Source: Dromiciops gliroides
Lineage: Eukaryota > Chordata > Mammalia > Microbiotheria > Microbiotheriidae
Assembly (NCBI RefSeq): GCF_019393635.1
Contig: NC_057862.1
Span: 675,110,314 to 675,174,313, forward strand
Direction of reading: 5' to 3'
DNA: 64,000 nt
Under the pieces are notes generated by a model. That model was not told the origin of the DNA and did not search any database. It saw only the letters and a list, made by a program, of their open reading frames with translations. Shown in pieces: positions 44,858-54,615 of the stretch; the first letter of the stretch is position 1, and every line of letters begins with the position of its first letter. A program made the position numbers and the translations under genes.

Positions 44858-44966
44858 ATGGCGGGCAGCGTGGACGAGGAGACGCTGCACCAGTTGTACC
44901 TGTGGGTGGACAACATCCCCCTGTCCCGGCCCAAGCGGAACCTCTCGCGGGACTTCAGTGACGGAG
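44858..44966 (+). CDS. SPEF1: SPEF1 exon 1 (coding part)
   Basis: Encodes residues 1-36 plus one base, from [16 protein letters not shown] to RDFSDG. The donor is GGAG|GTGAGG, a strong site. No in-frame ATG lies between the promoter motifs and this start. Confidence 0.95.
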
Positions 44967-47900
44967 GTGAGGCAGGGGGCGCTGGGGAGGGGTGGAGGGA
45001 GGGGCAGCATTCCAAGTGGGCGTGGCCAGAGCCGGGCGGGAGCTCCCCCAAATATGGGGACCACGCCAGTTGGGCCACTGGAGACTGAGGCGTGAGCTTG
45101 CCCCTGGAAGGTGCCCCAAGACCCCCTTCCTTCCGCAGCTTTGTTCCCAACTTAATTTTCTGAGCCCCCCAATCCCTTCCGCCACAGATCCGCCCTGTTC
45201 TTATCCCCCATCCCTTTCCCTCCACCATGCCTTTCCCCCCTCTACCCCTCTTCATTCATGTCCGCTCTCTTCCCCCTTCCCTATTGTCAATCCCTGTCCC
45301 TACCTCCCCATCCTTCCTTCTCCATCTTCCCCATTTATCTCTCCCATCCCATCCATTCTTCTGTCCATCTCCTCCATCTCTCACTTTCCTTCATCCATCT
45401 TCTAATCCATCCCTGTCCTCCTTGCCCCCTTCTCCAATCCTTCTTCCTACATCCCTCTAGTCTAGCCATCTACTACCCATTCCACACTTCATCCTTCTCC
45501 CTTCATTCGTCCTCCATCCTCCCTTCAGCCCTTTCCCTAACACCCATCCAACTCTCATCTGCTTTTCTTCTCCACCCTTTCCCCATCCCTCCATCTCTCC
45601 TCATCTCTGTCCTGGATCCTTGTTATCCATGCATCCATCCGTCCGTCTGTCCATCCATCCACCCACTCACCCACCCACCCACCCATCCATCCATCCATCC
45701 ATCCATCCGTCTGTCCATCTGTCCATCCGTCCCTCTCCCTCACCCCTCAGCCTGTCTCCTCTGTATCATGGCCTCTGGGGTCTCTTCTAGCTATCGTCTA
45801 TGATCCTTGGATTTCTTTTTCCCCATAACTATCCTACCACCCCCCCCTCCCTATCCCATTTTCCCATCCTCTCCCCTCCATCTCTCCCATCTCTATTTCC
45901 TCCTAACTGTCCCTTTTGTTGTCCTCTTCTTCCTCATACACCCCCATTTCATTCTTTAAGCCCAGTTTCCAAGGCCTTGGGAGTGGCACCCTTGAAAGTC
46001 AAGCTCAGACAAGGGCTTGGGGACCTCCTTTAGCTTTTCGAACTCTTCTTTATCAGTTGATTGTTCTAGAGAGGCTGGGACAGAGGGGACTTCACTTCAT
46101 GGGATCCTTCCCTGGGAAGGGAAAGCAGCCATGGCCTGACCCTTGGCACATTAAGTCTGTGTCCTTGGCCTGGAAAGAGGAAGGGCCAGGATGTGCGCTG
46201 TAGGTTAGTAGGACATTTCCAGAAAAACAGGTTGAAGTAGGTGCTCTTGGCCAGCAGGCGGCAGTGTCACCTCACTGCCAACCCCCACTAAAATCAACAA
46301 TTACAACAACCCACAAAAAGCCTTGACTGTTAACCTTTCCTTTGGTGTGCTGGGGTTAGGGTAGGCAGCAGAGGAGAGGGAGGCTCTTTGGCTGGGAGCT
46401 GCTGGGCTCCTGGGTGAGCCTCTGTTTCTCCATTGGTCACTCTCAACATTATGCAGAGGAATGAGCTCTATAGCTGCCTCAGCCCATCCTCTCCTGAAAT
46501 AGAGTCGTCCTGATTTCTCTTCCTCCCATTCCCTTCCTTTCCTCTCCTTAATTCTCCTTTTTCTTTTTCCTCCAACCCTTCCTTTCTTCCTCTTCTTTTG
46601 TTCTTTTCTCTTTGCTCCATCCCCTATCTTCATCTTCCTCCTTTCTTGTCCCCCCATCTTTTGTCCTGTTTCTTCTTCTCCTTCTCCTTCTCCTTCTCCT
46701 TCTCCTTCTCCTTCTCCTTCTCCTTCTCCTTCTCCTTCTCCTTCTCCTTCTCCTTCTCCTTCTCCTTCTCCTCCTTCTCCTCCTCCTCCTCCTCTCTGTT
46801 TCTCTCCCCCCACTGTTGGCTCTCTATATCTGCTCTCTTTCCCCCTTCCTCATTCCTGTCATTTTCTCTTCTCCTCTTCTGACCTCCCTCTCTTCCACGG
46901 GGTTCCCCTCTGTCTATCTCTTCCCCTTCACCTATGTTTGTGTGTCCCCTCCAGTCCTGGCTGCTGAGGTGGTGAAGTTTTACTTTCCCAAGATGGTGGA
47001 GATGCATAACTATGTTCCAGCTAATTCTGTACAGCAGAAAATCAACAATTGGATTCACCTGAATAGGTAAGCTTAGCCTTCAGCTGGGAGGATGTTGTGG
47101 ATGAAGCAGGAATAGAGTCAGGGGAGTTAGGGCTGGGAGAATCCCCTCCCCCTCCTTCTTGAATGGACGGTCCATGATAAAGTTGTTTGGGTTTCTCCCA
47201 ATCTCCCAGCATTCTCTGTTCACTCTCCCCCTGCTATCTCTTGCCTCCCACTGTCTGTTGTTAGAATCTTAGAGAAGGTCAACCCATTTGTCTCAGGCAA
47301 GCAACATTAGGAAGGTAATGTTTTCTGTGTGAAAAAAAATCAGAAGATGCATTTCAGAGCAAATTGGATTAAAAAAAAATCCATCTGCTGTTTGGGATTA
47401 TCTGGACCACGTGGCCCCTCCCCCTATTAACAGTACAAAGTACCATTATTTGGATTTCAAATTTTTCATCTTCCTAGCCAAATTAGGGACTATTTAAGCC
47501 TCATGGTCCTGCTTTTGAGAATCAGCAGCATAGGGCTAATGGACAGAGGGCCAGCCTTGGACCAGGAAGACCTGGGATCTGAGTTCAGGTCCTGTCTCTG
47601 ACAGATACTGGTTGTGGGCCCTGGGCAAGTCACTTCGCCCCTCCCTGCTCTGGGCAACTCTCCAGGGTCTTACATTTCAGAGGAGTTGCTGATAGATTCC
47701 AGGAAGGAGTTTGTACATTGGAAGTTCCCCACAGTGATTCGATCACAAGTACATGGGGCCAAAAACCAAACAGTTTCTTCTGTGTTCTGCATAAGCTCTA
47801 TTTTGTCTTAGGAGGCTGTCTCTGTTGGGAGGTGTACTTAAGCTAGTGTACAGCCCCGGAGGATTAAAACAGGACAGGAGATCCTGCCCTGTGTCCTGTC

Positions 47901-50900
47901 ACCTTCTTGGAGCCTTGCCTGGTGGCCAGAAAACTACCTGCTGGGCTCTTGCTCCCGCTGACATTATGGAAGAAATCATACCCTTGTTTTGCCCCACCCC
48001 CCTATAAAAGATGTAACTGAAATCTATAGCTTTTTCTTCCCTTTCCCTAGAAGAAAATCTCTCTCTTCTCCCTCAATCCCCAGCTTTCCAGAAGTAAAAC
48101 TAGTTGTCCATCCAGTTCTATTAAAAAAAAATCCATAAAAATCGCCGTGTATTCAACTAATATTGGAGGCCTGTTTCTTTTTTAAATTTTGATTTTTACA
48201 ATTAACAAGCTTTCATTTCCTCTCCCGGCACCTCCCCACGGAGGGAAAAACAAACCAACTGGCTCTCATTAGAAATATGCATAGACAGGCAAAGCCAATT
48301 CCTCCATTGGCCACGTCCCAGAATGTCTGCCTCATTCTTCATCTTGAGTTCTTCATGTCTCTCTGTAAAGAGAGTGCTTCATCTGGTCCTGTTTTACAAG
48401 TTGGCACGACACCAGGAGGGAGAGCTAATGCACCAAATGAAAGACCTCGCCAGGATAGAGCATTCCCAATCTAATAAGATGAAATTCAGTGGAAATAATT
48501 GGAATGTCTTACATTTGGGTTTCAAAAAAATCAACCTCGCAAGTACAAGATGGAGGAACCACGGTCAGGGAATGATTTGTCTAGAAAAGAGCTGGAGGTC
48601 TTAGTGGGCCTCCAACAATGATAACAATGAGGATAGTCCAAAAGGAGAATGGGTTATTTTTGGATGCAGTGGGTTCCCAGTCCTTAAAGACCCTCAACCC
48701 AAGGTTGGTGGACCACTTGCCTGGTGTGTTATAGCTGGAATCCTTTTTTGGGCATGAGTTGGACCGGATAGCTGCTAAGGCCCCTAAATGGTGGCTCTGG
48801 GTCCCTGTGGCCAGTCTGCCTCTCTGCCCTTAGGGAGGATAGACCTCAGCAGACAGGCATGGAGTGCTGGGCTTGGCCTCTAAGACTTAGAGGGAGTCCT
48901 CTGGTGGCCACAGGATGCTTGCTGCCCTGTGATCTCTCCTGCCTTGGATCATTCTCTACCTGCCTCCTGGGTATGCCTTTGAGGCCTGGGCCTGGGGTCT
49001 TCCTTCTCCCCAGGGCCCATGCATAGGGGTTGCTTCCATAGTAGGAACTCCCTCTCTTGTAGTATTTGTATGTATGTGTGTGTGCGTGTGCGTGAGTATG
49101 TGTGCATGTGCGTGTGTGCATACGTGCATGTTCATGGTCATGTGTGCATGCATGTGTGTGCATTGCGTGCATGTATGGTCGTGGTCATGTGTGCACAGGT
49201 GCGTGCGTGTATTGTGTGTGTTCATGGTCATATATGCACGCACGTGCGCACGTGTATTGTGTATGTGCGTGCATGTGCACGGTCATACGTGCATGCATGT
49301 GTGCGTGTTGTGTGTGCATGCATGTTCATGGTCATGTGTGCATGCGTGTGTGCATTGCGTGCGTGTATGGTCGTGGTCATGTGTGCACAGGTGCGTGCGT
49401 GTATTGTGTGTGTTCATGGTCATATATGCATGCACGTGCGCATGTGTATTGTGTATGTGCGTGTATGTGCACGGTCATACGTGCATGCATGTGTGCATGT
49501 GCGCGTATTGTGTGTGCATGCATGTTTATGGTCATGTGTGCATGCACGTGCGCATGTGTATTGTGTATGTGCGTGCATGTGCACGGTCATACGTGCATGC
49601 ATGTGCGCGTGTTGTGTGTGCATGCATGTTCATGGTCATGTGTGCATGCGTGTGTGTGCATTGCGTGCGTGTATGGTCGTGGTCATGTGTGCACAGGTGC
49701 GTGCGTGTATTGTGTGTGTTCATGGTCATATATGCATGCACGCGCGCACGTGTATTGTGTATGTGCGTGCATGTGCATGGTCATACGTGCATGCGTGTGT
49801 GCATGTGCGCGTGTTGTGTGTGCATGCATGCATGTTCATGGTCATGTGTGCGTGCGTGTGTGCAGGCGCTCGCTCTCCACACATGAAGGGCCCTGGTCTG
49901 TCGCAGGAAGGTGCTGCACAAGCTGAATTTCTCTGTCCCTGAGGATGTCATCCAGAAGATTGCCCAGTGCTCCCCCGGAGTGGTAGAACTGGTGCTGATT
50001 CCCCTGAGGCAGAGGCTGGAGGAAAGAAAGCGAAAGAAGCAGGAGGTTGGCTCATCTCCGGCCCGCCCTAGACCCCATCCTCTCCCCCGACCTCCCTGCC
50101 GGACTGAGCCAGGCCTCCCTGGCCTTCTATGTGGGCAGAGTACACGGCTGCCGGTATATAATACAGTCCGAGGGTTCACCCTCTCCCCGCCTAAGGAAAG
50201 CCCTTTGCTTATTTAGCAGCCCTGGCATCTGGAGTCAGCCTCAGGGGGCGGGCCGGGGTGGGGAATGGACTTTGCCTTGTGGCTCTGATCTCAGGGCCGG
50301 GGAGCCAGCAGGCCCTGGACCTATGGCCTGGTCTCCTAACCACAAGCAAGGATGGAGGAGGGAGGGGTGGTCAGGCTCCCCTGCCCAGGGCTCCTTGGGA
50401 AGGGGAGGGCCCAGTGTGGGACTGTGTGTGTGTTTCCCCACAGGAGGCGGGTCTCCAAGAAGGCAGTAACTACATGGATGTGGGTAAGGTCACTTCCACG
50501 TCACCTCTCTCTTCTTCTCTAAACTGCACCTGGTGTGTGACCCCTGGCGTCCCCTCAACATCAGGCCGGGAGGGCGGAGATCTGAATTCTAGTCTTTGGT
50601 GGCACGACCTTGGACAAGCCACTCAATGCCATCAGGCCTCAGTGTGAGAGGGAGAACCCTGGGATGAGAGAGAAAGAGAGGAATCGCTTGTGCCTGTGTG
50701 TGCAAAGGCACTTGCCTTCTACCAAGACGAGGTCACGTCTGGAAGATCTGTGTCATGGAGTCTGTGCGCTTCCTTTGTCTGTGATACTGCTGGGAAGAAC
50801 AGCTAGCTCCCTGTCCTCTGCCTCCCCATGCACTGGGAATCTGGGGTCTGATAGGAGCAGAGTCCGCACACTTGGTTGTCGGGAATCTCTAGTCTGAGCA

Positions 50901-51910
50901 GATGTTCTTATCCTCAGAGACCCCAGGACCGATGAGGAACGGTCATAGTAATAGTAGTAACAACATCAACAACAACAATAATAATAAACCGCAATAACTA
51001 CTACTACTAATAACAACAATAACAAATATTAACTACTGCTGCTGCTGCTACTACTACCACCTAACTCTCTTTTTTTTTTTTTTTTTTTGCGGGGCAATGG
51101 GGATTAAGTGACTTGCCCAGGGTCACACAGCTAGTAAGTATCAAGTGACTGAGGCTGGATTTGAACTCACGTCCTCCTGAATCCAGGGCCGGTGCTTTAT
51201 CCACTGCGCCACCTAGCCGCCCCCTACCACCTAACTCTTATATGATGTTTACAATGTGCCAGGCACTGTGCTCTTTACAATTATTATCTCGTTTGAGACT
51301 CACAACAACCCTGGGAGAAAGGTGCAATGTTATCACCATTTTACAAATGAAGAAATCGAGGCAAACAGAAGTCAAATGACTTTTCCAGAGTCACACAGTT
51401 AGTAAATGTCTGAGGTTGGATTTGAACTCAGGTCTTTCTGGACCCCTGCACTCTATCCATTATACCACCCATCCCAAAGATACTCAAAAGACAAAGCAAG
51501 TGAACAGACAACAACAACAACAACGAAAAAAATCCCACGTATATACAATGCCAAAGTACACCTGAGAAGCCGTAGATGTGGAAGGAACTGAAGTAACCAG
51601 CACTGGATGGGGTTAGTCAGGAGGGCTTCCTGGAGGAGGTGATTTTGGGAGGAAAGCAGGATGTAGCTTGTCCAAGTGGAGGAGGAGGCAGGATTAGCAG
51701 AAAAAGATAGCTGAGGGGCAGCTAGGTGGCGCAGTGGATAGAGCACCGGCCCTGGATTCAGGAGGACCTGAGTTCCAATCTGGCCTCAGACACTTAGCAC
51801 TTACTAACTGTGTGACCCGGGGCAAGTCGCTTAACCCAATTGCCCTACCAAAAAAAAAAAAAGAAAGGAAAAAAAAGAAAAAGATAGCTGATCCCCTCCT
51901 ATTTATTTAT

Positions 51911-51942
<32 letters not shown>

Positions 51943-52482
51943 TTATTTATTTTTGGTGAGGCAATTGGGGTTAAGCAACTTGCCTAGGGTCACACAGCTG
52001 GTAAGTGTTAAGTGTCTGAGGCCAGATTTGAACTCAGGTACTCCTGACTCCAGGGCCGGTGCTCTATCCACTGTGCCACCTAGCTGCTCCTCCTCTCCTA
52101 CTTATTATTCCTTCTCCAGGATTTTAAGATTAGAAGCTCTCTATCTACTTCAGTCCCCTCACTTTACAGATGAGACCAGAGAGCTAGAGCTGACAAGGAG
52201 CCTCTGAGGTCATCTAGTTCCACCTTCTCATTTTATTATTTTTAGATTTTGGGGGGTTAAATTAAAAAATTTATTTTAGACTTAAATACGAAACAAGGAA
52301 AAAAAAAGAAAACAGCAACATTGTCAAGTACACAGCAGAATTTTTCATTTTATCCAGAAGAAAACTGAGGCCCAGGGAGATTGGGTCTTGTCCATGGTCA
52401 AATGGTGAGAGGGTAAGGCGAGCCTTGAACCCGGATCCTTTGACTCCAGATTCTGATGGGCAGAAATAGCTGCTCTCAAAGG

Positions 52483-52524
<42 letters not shown>

Positions 52525-54615
52525 CACACCTCTTCCCTCACCCCAAAAGGAGCAGAGCCTGCGGGCAGCTCTCATCTGGCCTTCCTCACACAGGTTTCTC
52601 CCAGAGGACCCAAGGGGATGGTACCACAGACCCCCGGAAAACAGGGCAGCTCAGGTAAAGGCTCCTCCTCCTGTGTGTGGCCATGGGGTCTCCAGAAGTC
52701 AGGCAGGATATTGGGGATTTCTCCCCCAGCCCTGACCCAGTATTAACCTTGACACCTCTGGAGATGTCTGGGCTAGGGAGCGATGAAGGTGGTTGAGGAA
52801 GAAGTGGGGATTGGATCATTTGGAGGGCAAGGGAGGGAAAATATGGAGAGAACTGCATGAGACAGAGGAAGCAGGGAAGGAAGGGTGCAGGGCTGCCGAA
52901 TGGATTTGTGACAACAGGGTCGGTCCTCTGTGTCTGTGTCTGAGTGGACTCCCTCGTCTCCCTAGGGGAGGCAAGTTTCTCCCTGCGTATAGCCAGGCCT
53001 TGCAGGGGGACCCAAACTTCCTAGTACAGATGGCTGAGAAGGAGCAGGAGTTGCTGGCCTCCCAGGAGACAGTCCAGGTGAGTGTCGCTGCCCCTCCGTT
53101 CTTTTCATTCATTGCAAGGTGCGGCAGACAGAAAGAGAGTTAAGGACAATCCCTGTTCTCAAGGGGCTCGCAATTTAAGAGGGAGGGGAAATTATGGAGA
53201 AAAGACACCATGCAAGAGACAGCCTGGAATGATGGGATCTTTCTACTGATCTGGAAAAGTGGTAACTGCTGGGGAAACTGAGTCAGGAGAAGGACTTAAG
53301 AGGCCCAGAGTCCCCAGGCACTCTTGTGTCTCACCCTGGTCCTAATATATGACTATTAGTTACATATATATGTGTATACTCAATACAACACATGTACATA
53401 TGTACACACACACATCTATGAGCTCATCTCTCATCTCCATGACTTTGCACTGTTTGCACACTGTCCTCCCCTCTGCCTCTCAGAACCCCCAGAATCCTCC
53501 AAAGCTCAGCACAAGGGCTGCCCCCACCCCAGGAGGCCTTCCCTGATACCACTTCCCCAATTGCTAGTACCCTCCCCTCGGAAACGGCTCTGGTTTTGCT
53601 TCACACAATACACACACACACACGTATGTGGGTACATGTGCATTTATATACTTTATGTACATAGAATTTACATATAGATAGATCTATAAATAGACAGATT
53701 GTCTCCCCCACCCCACCCCAAGAAAATGTTAACGCCTTGAAAGAAGGGACCCTTATGCTTTTGCCTTTGTTCTCCCAGTGCCTGGTACAGAGTAAAAGTT
53801 AGTAAATGCTTGTCAAATGGATGGGTGGGTGGGTGGATGGGTGAATGAATGGATGGATAGGTGGTTGGATAGATGGGTGGGTGGGTGGATGGATGGATGG
53901 ATAGGTGGGTGGGTGGATGGATGGATGGATGGGTGGGTGGGTGGATGGATGGATAGGTGGGTGGGTAGATGGTTGGATAGATGGGTGGGTGGGTGGATGG
54001 ATGGATAGGTGGGTGGGTGGGTGGTTGGATAGATGGGTGGGTGGGTGGATGGATGGATAGGTGGGTGGGTGGATGGTTGGATAGATGGGTGGGTGGGTGG
54101 ATGGATGGATAGGTGGGTGGGTGGATGGTTGGATAGATGGGCAGATGGATGGTTGGATAGGTGGGTGGGTGGGTGGTTGGATAGATGGGTGGGTGGGTGG
54201 ATGGATGGATAGGTGGGTAGGTGGATGGTTGGATAGATGGGCAGATGGATGGTTGGATAGGTGGGTGGGTAGATGGATGGGTGGGTGGGGGGCTGGGTGA
54301 ATGAATGGATGGATAGGTGGGTGGGTGGGTAGATGGATGGGTGGGTGGGTGGGTGGGTGGATGGATGGGTGGGTGGGGGGCTGGGTGAATGGATGGAGGC
54401 ATTGTTGCTGAGTGGTTTTGCCCGGCCCACTGTGAGAAGGGGTCCAAGCTGGAGCTGCTGGGCCAGGGTGTGGACAAGGCTGTGACCTTGCTGTCCTGGC
54501 TCTTCAGGTCCTTCAGATGAAGGTACGACGCCTGGAACACCTGCTGCAGCTCAAAAATGTCCGTATTGATGACCTGAGTCGGCGCCTCCAGCAGGCCCAG
54601 CGCAAGCCGCGGTGA
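44858..54615 (+). CDS. SPEF1: Sperm flagellar protein 1 (SPEF1/CLAMP), seven coding exons, 226 aa
   Basis: SPEF1 binds and bundles microtubules in motile-cilium axonemes (central apparatus), sperm tails and epithelial cells. Exons: 44858-44966, 46955-47066, 49907-50045, 50444-50483, 52594-52654, 52966-53077, 54508-54615. All introns are GT-AG, the phases join cleanly and there is no internal stop (678 coding nt plus TGA). Residues 1-115 are a CH-type domain ([19 protein letters not shown], then [17 protein letters not shown], then [17 protein letters not shown]). About 120-160 is a linker with the conserved YMDVG. About 175-222 is a C-terminal coiled coil ([20 protein letters not shown], then [20 protein letters not shown]). 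Human SPEF1 is 236 aa, and the shortfall lies in the linker. The start was chosen by match to the human N-terminus. CENPB lies upstream on the same strand, as in human. Repeats fill the introns but spare every exon. Confidence 0.95.
45120..45770 (+). repeat. C/T-rich stretch with (TCCA)n microsatellite, SPEF1 intron 1
   Basis: Low-complexity CCATCC/TTCC sequence. A purer CATC/CCAC/CGTC tetranucleotide array lies at about 45,628-45,740. I see no coding signal. Confidence 0.85.
46248..46266 (+). promoter_or_regulatory. Candidate CTCF site in SPEF1 intron 1
   Basis: TTGGCCAGCAGGCGGCAGTG matches the CTCF core CCASYAGRKGGCRSY except for one C at the K position. It stands in non-repetitive intron sequence. 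Confidence 0.35.
46672..46796 (+). repeat. (CTTCTC)n pyrimidine array, SPEF1 intron 1
   Basis: About 125 bases of nearly perfect CTTCTC hexamers ending in CTCCTC triplets, inside a longer C/T-rich stretch from about 45.1 kb. It begins 283 bases before exon 2 and gives long Ser/Phe/Leu artefact frames. Confidence 0.95.
46955..47066 (+). CDS. SPEF1: SPEF1 exon 2
   Basis: Encodes [20 protein letters not shown] and onward to WIHLN, the core of the CH domain. The acceptor is CCCTCCAG|TC and the donor ATAG|GTAAGC. Phase 1 enters and phase 2 leaves. Confidence 0.95.
47100..48140 (+). other. SPEF1 intron 2, mostly unique, with a CORE-SINE head
   Basis: Mostly non-repetitive intron sequence. A MIR/MAR1-like head (CAGCCTTGGACCAGGAAG to CTGGGCAAGTCACTTCG) lies at about 47,520-47,640. 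No coding signal seen. Confidence 0.6.
48175..48435. repeat. Unclassified marsupial repeat, SPEF1 intron 2
   Basis: TTAGAAATATGCATAGACAG and CCATTGGCCACGTCCCAGAA resemble a text I recall as common in marsupial genomes, but I cannot name the family. Confidence 0.4.
48440..48795 (+). mobile_element. CR1/L3-like LINE fragment, SPEF1 intron 2
   Basis: GTCTTACATTTGGGTTTC, GGAATGATTTGTCTAGAAAA and GAGCTGGAGGTCTTAGTGGG follow the order of a CR1/L3-type coding remnant, sense strand, heavily decayed. Confidence 0.5.
49067..49866 (+). repeat. TG/CATG higher-order minisatellite, SPEF1 intron 2
   Basis: About 800 bases of alternating purine-pyrimidine sequence (TGTGCATG, GTGCGTG). Marker TATGGTCGTGGTCATG recurs near 49,174, 49,366 and 49,672, so units of about 192 bases repeat, one with an extra block of about 114 bases. 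The array ends some 40 bases before exon 3. It has no stops in several frames, so long Cys/His/Met frames are artefacts. Confidence 0.95.
49907..50045 (+). CDS. SPEF1: SPEF1 exon 3
   Basis: Encodes [20 protein letters not shown] through [17 protein letters not shown]. The acceptor CTGTCGCAG|GAAG has a poor pyrimidine tract because a TG/CA array ends about 40 bases upstream. The donor GAG|GTTGGC is weak but is the only GT that keeps phase 0 into exon 4. Confidence 0.9.
50444..50483 (+). CDS. SPEF1: SPEF1 exon 4 (40 nt)
   Basis: A short exon encoding [13 protein letters not shown] plus one base. YMDVG is conserved in human SPEF1. Acceptor TTTCCCCACAG|GAGG, donor GTGG|GTAAGG. Exons 3 and 4 are separated by 398 bases. 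Confidence 0.9.
50945..51062 (+). repeat. AAC/ACT/GCT trinucleotide-rich stretch, SPEF1 intron 4
   Basis: Impure AAC, ACT and CTG triplets directly before a SINE insertion. Confidence 0.8.
51069..51223 (-). mobile_element. Marsupial tRNA-derived SINE, SPEF1 intron 4
   Basis: Full-length antisense copy with a T-run. The perfect TSD CTACCACCTAACTCT is at 51,054 and 51,224. Confidence 0.95.
51240..51470 (-). mobile_element. MIR/MAR1 CORE-SINE, SPEF1 intron 4
   Basis: ATGTGCCAGGCACTGTGCT, CACCATTTTACAAATGAAGA and a tRNA-like head in reverse orientation. Diverged, so old. Confidence 0.75.
51715..51877 (+). mobile_element. Marsupial tRNA-derived SINE, SPEF1 intron 4
   Basis: Full-length sense copy. 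TSD AAAAAGATAGCTGA at 51,701 and 51,878. Confidence 0.95.
51905..52090 (-). mobile_element. Marsupial tRNA-derived SINE with TTTA/TCTA tail, SPEF1 intron 4
   Basis: Antisense copy 27 bases after the preceding sense copy, forming a tail-to-tail inverted pair. Its tail has become an ATCT/ATTT microsatellite. TSD TCCCCTCCTATTT, 11 of 13 bases matching. Confidence 0.9.
52483..52523 (+). repeat. (TG)n microsatellite, SPEF1 intron 4
   Basis: About 20 TG units, ending 70 bases upstream of exon 5. Confidence 0.95.
52594..52654 (+). CDS. SPEF1: SPEF1 exon 5
   Basis: Encodes [20 protein letters not shown], aligning with human GVSQKARGEGVPDPQGGGQL as I recall it. Acceptor CCTCACACAG|GTTT, donor CTCAG|GTAAAG. 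This is the least conserved part of the protein. Confidence 0.88.
52966..53077 (+). CDS. SPEF1: SPEF1 exon 6
   Basis: Encodes [20 protein letters not shown] through [14 protein letters not shown], the start of the C-terminal coiled coil. Acceptor GTCTCCCTAG|GGGA, donor CCAG|GTGAGT (consensus). Confidence 0.95.
53690..53818 (+). mobile_element. L2 LINE 3' end, SPEF1 intron 6
   Basis: AACGCCTTGAAAGAAGGG through GTGCCTGGTACAGAGTAA to AAATGCTTGTCAAATGG: the common L2 3'-terminal text, running straight into the minisatellite. Confidence 0.6.
53815..54396 (+). repeat. (GGTGGGTGGATGGATGG)-type minisatellite, SPEF1 intron 6
   Basis: About 580 bases of GGTG/GGAT/AGAT tetramers arranged in longer units, with TGGTTGGATAGATGGG recurring many times. 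It starts in the tail of an L2 3' end (AATGCTTGTCAAATGG) and ends about 110 bases before exon 7. Confidence 0.95.
54508..54615 (+). CDS. SPEF1: SPEF1 exon 7 (terminal coding exon)
   Basis: Encodes [20 protein letters not shown] to QQAQRKPR and a TGA stop. Heptad leucines continue the coiled coil. Acceptor CTGGCTCTTCAG|GTCC. The human protein ends similarly (ERKQR). Confidence 0.95.
   Translation, partial: VLQMKVRRLEHLLQLKNVRIDDLSRRLQQAQRKPR

Noticed and set aside
46301-47070. Leu-, Phe/Ser- or Glu/Gly-repeat frames
   Set aside because: Translation of the CTTCTC array; they run through SPEF1 exon 2 in the wrong frame or strand.
49019-49942. Three overlapping 270-307 aa Cys/His/Met-rich frames
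   Set aside because: All three arise from the TG/CATG array in SPEF1 intron 2, which has no stops in any of these frames; not a protein.
53815-54396. CRISPR-like regular repeats
   Set aside because: No unique spacers; a vertebrate minisatellite in an intron.
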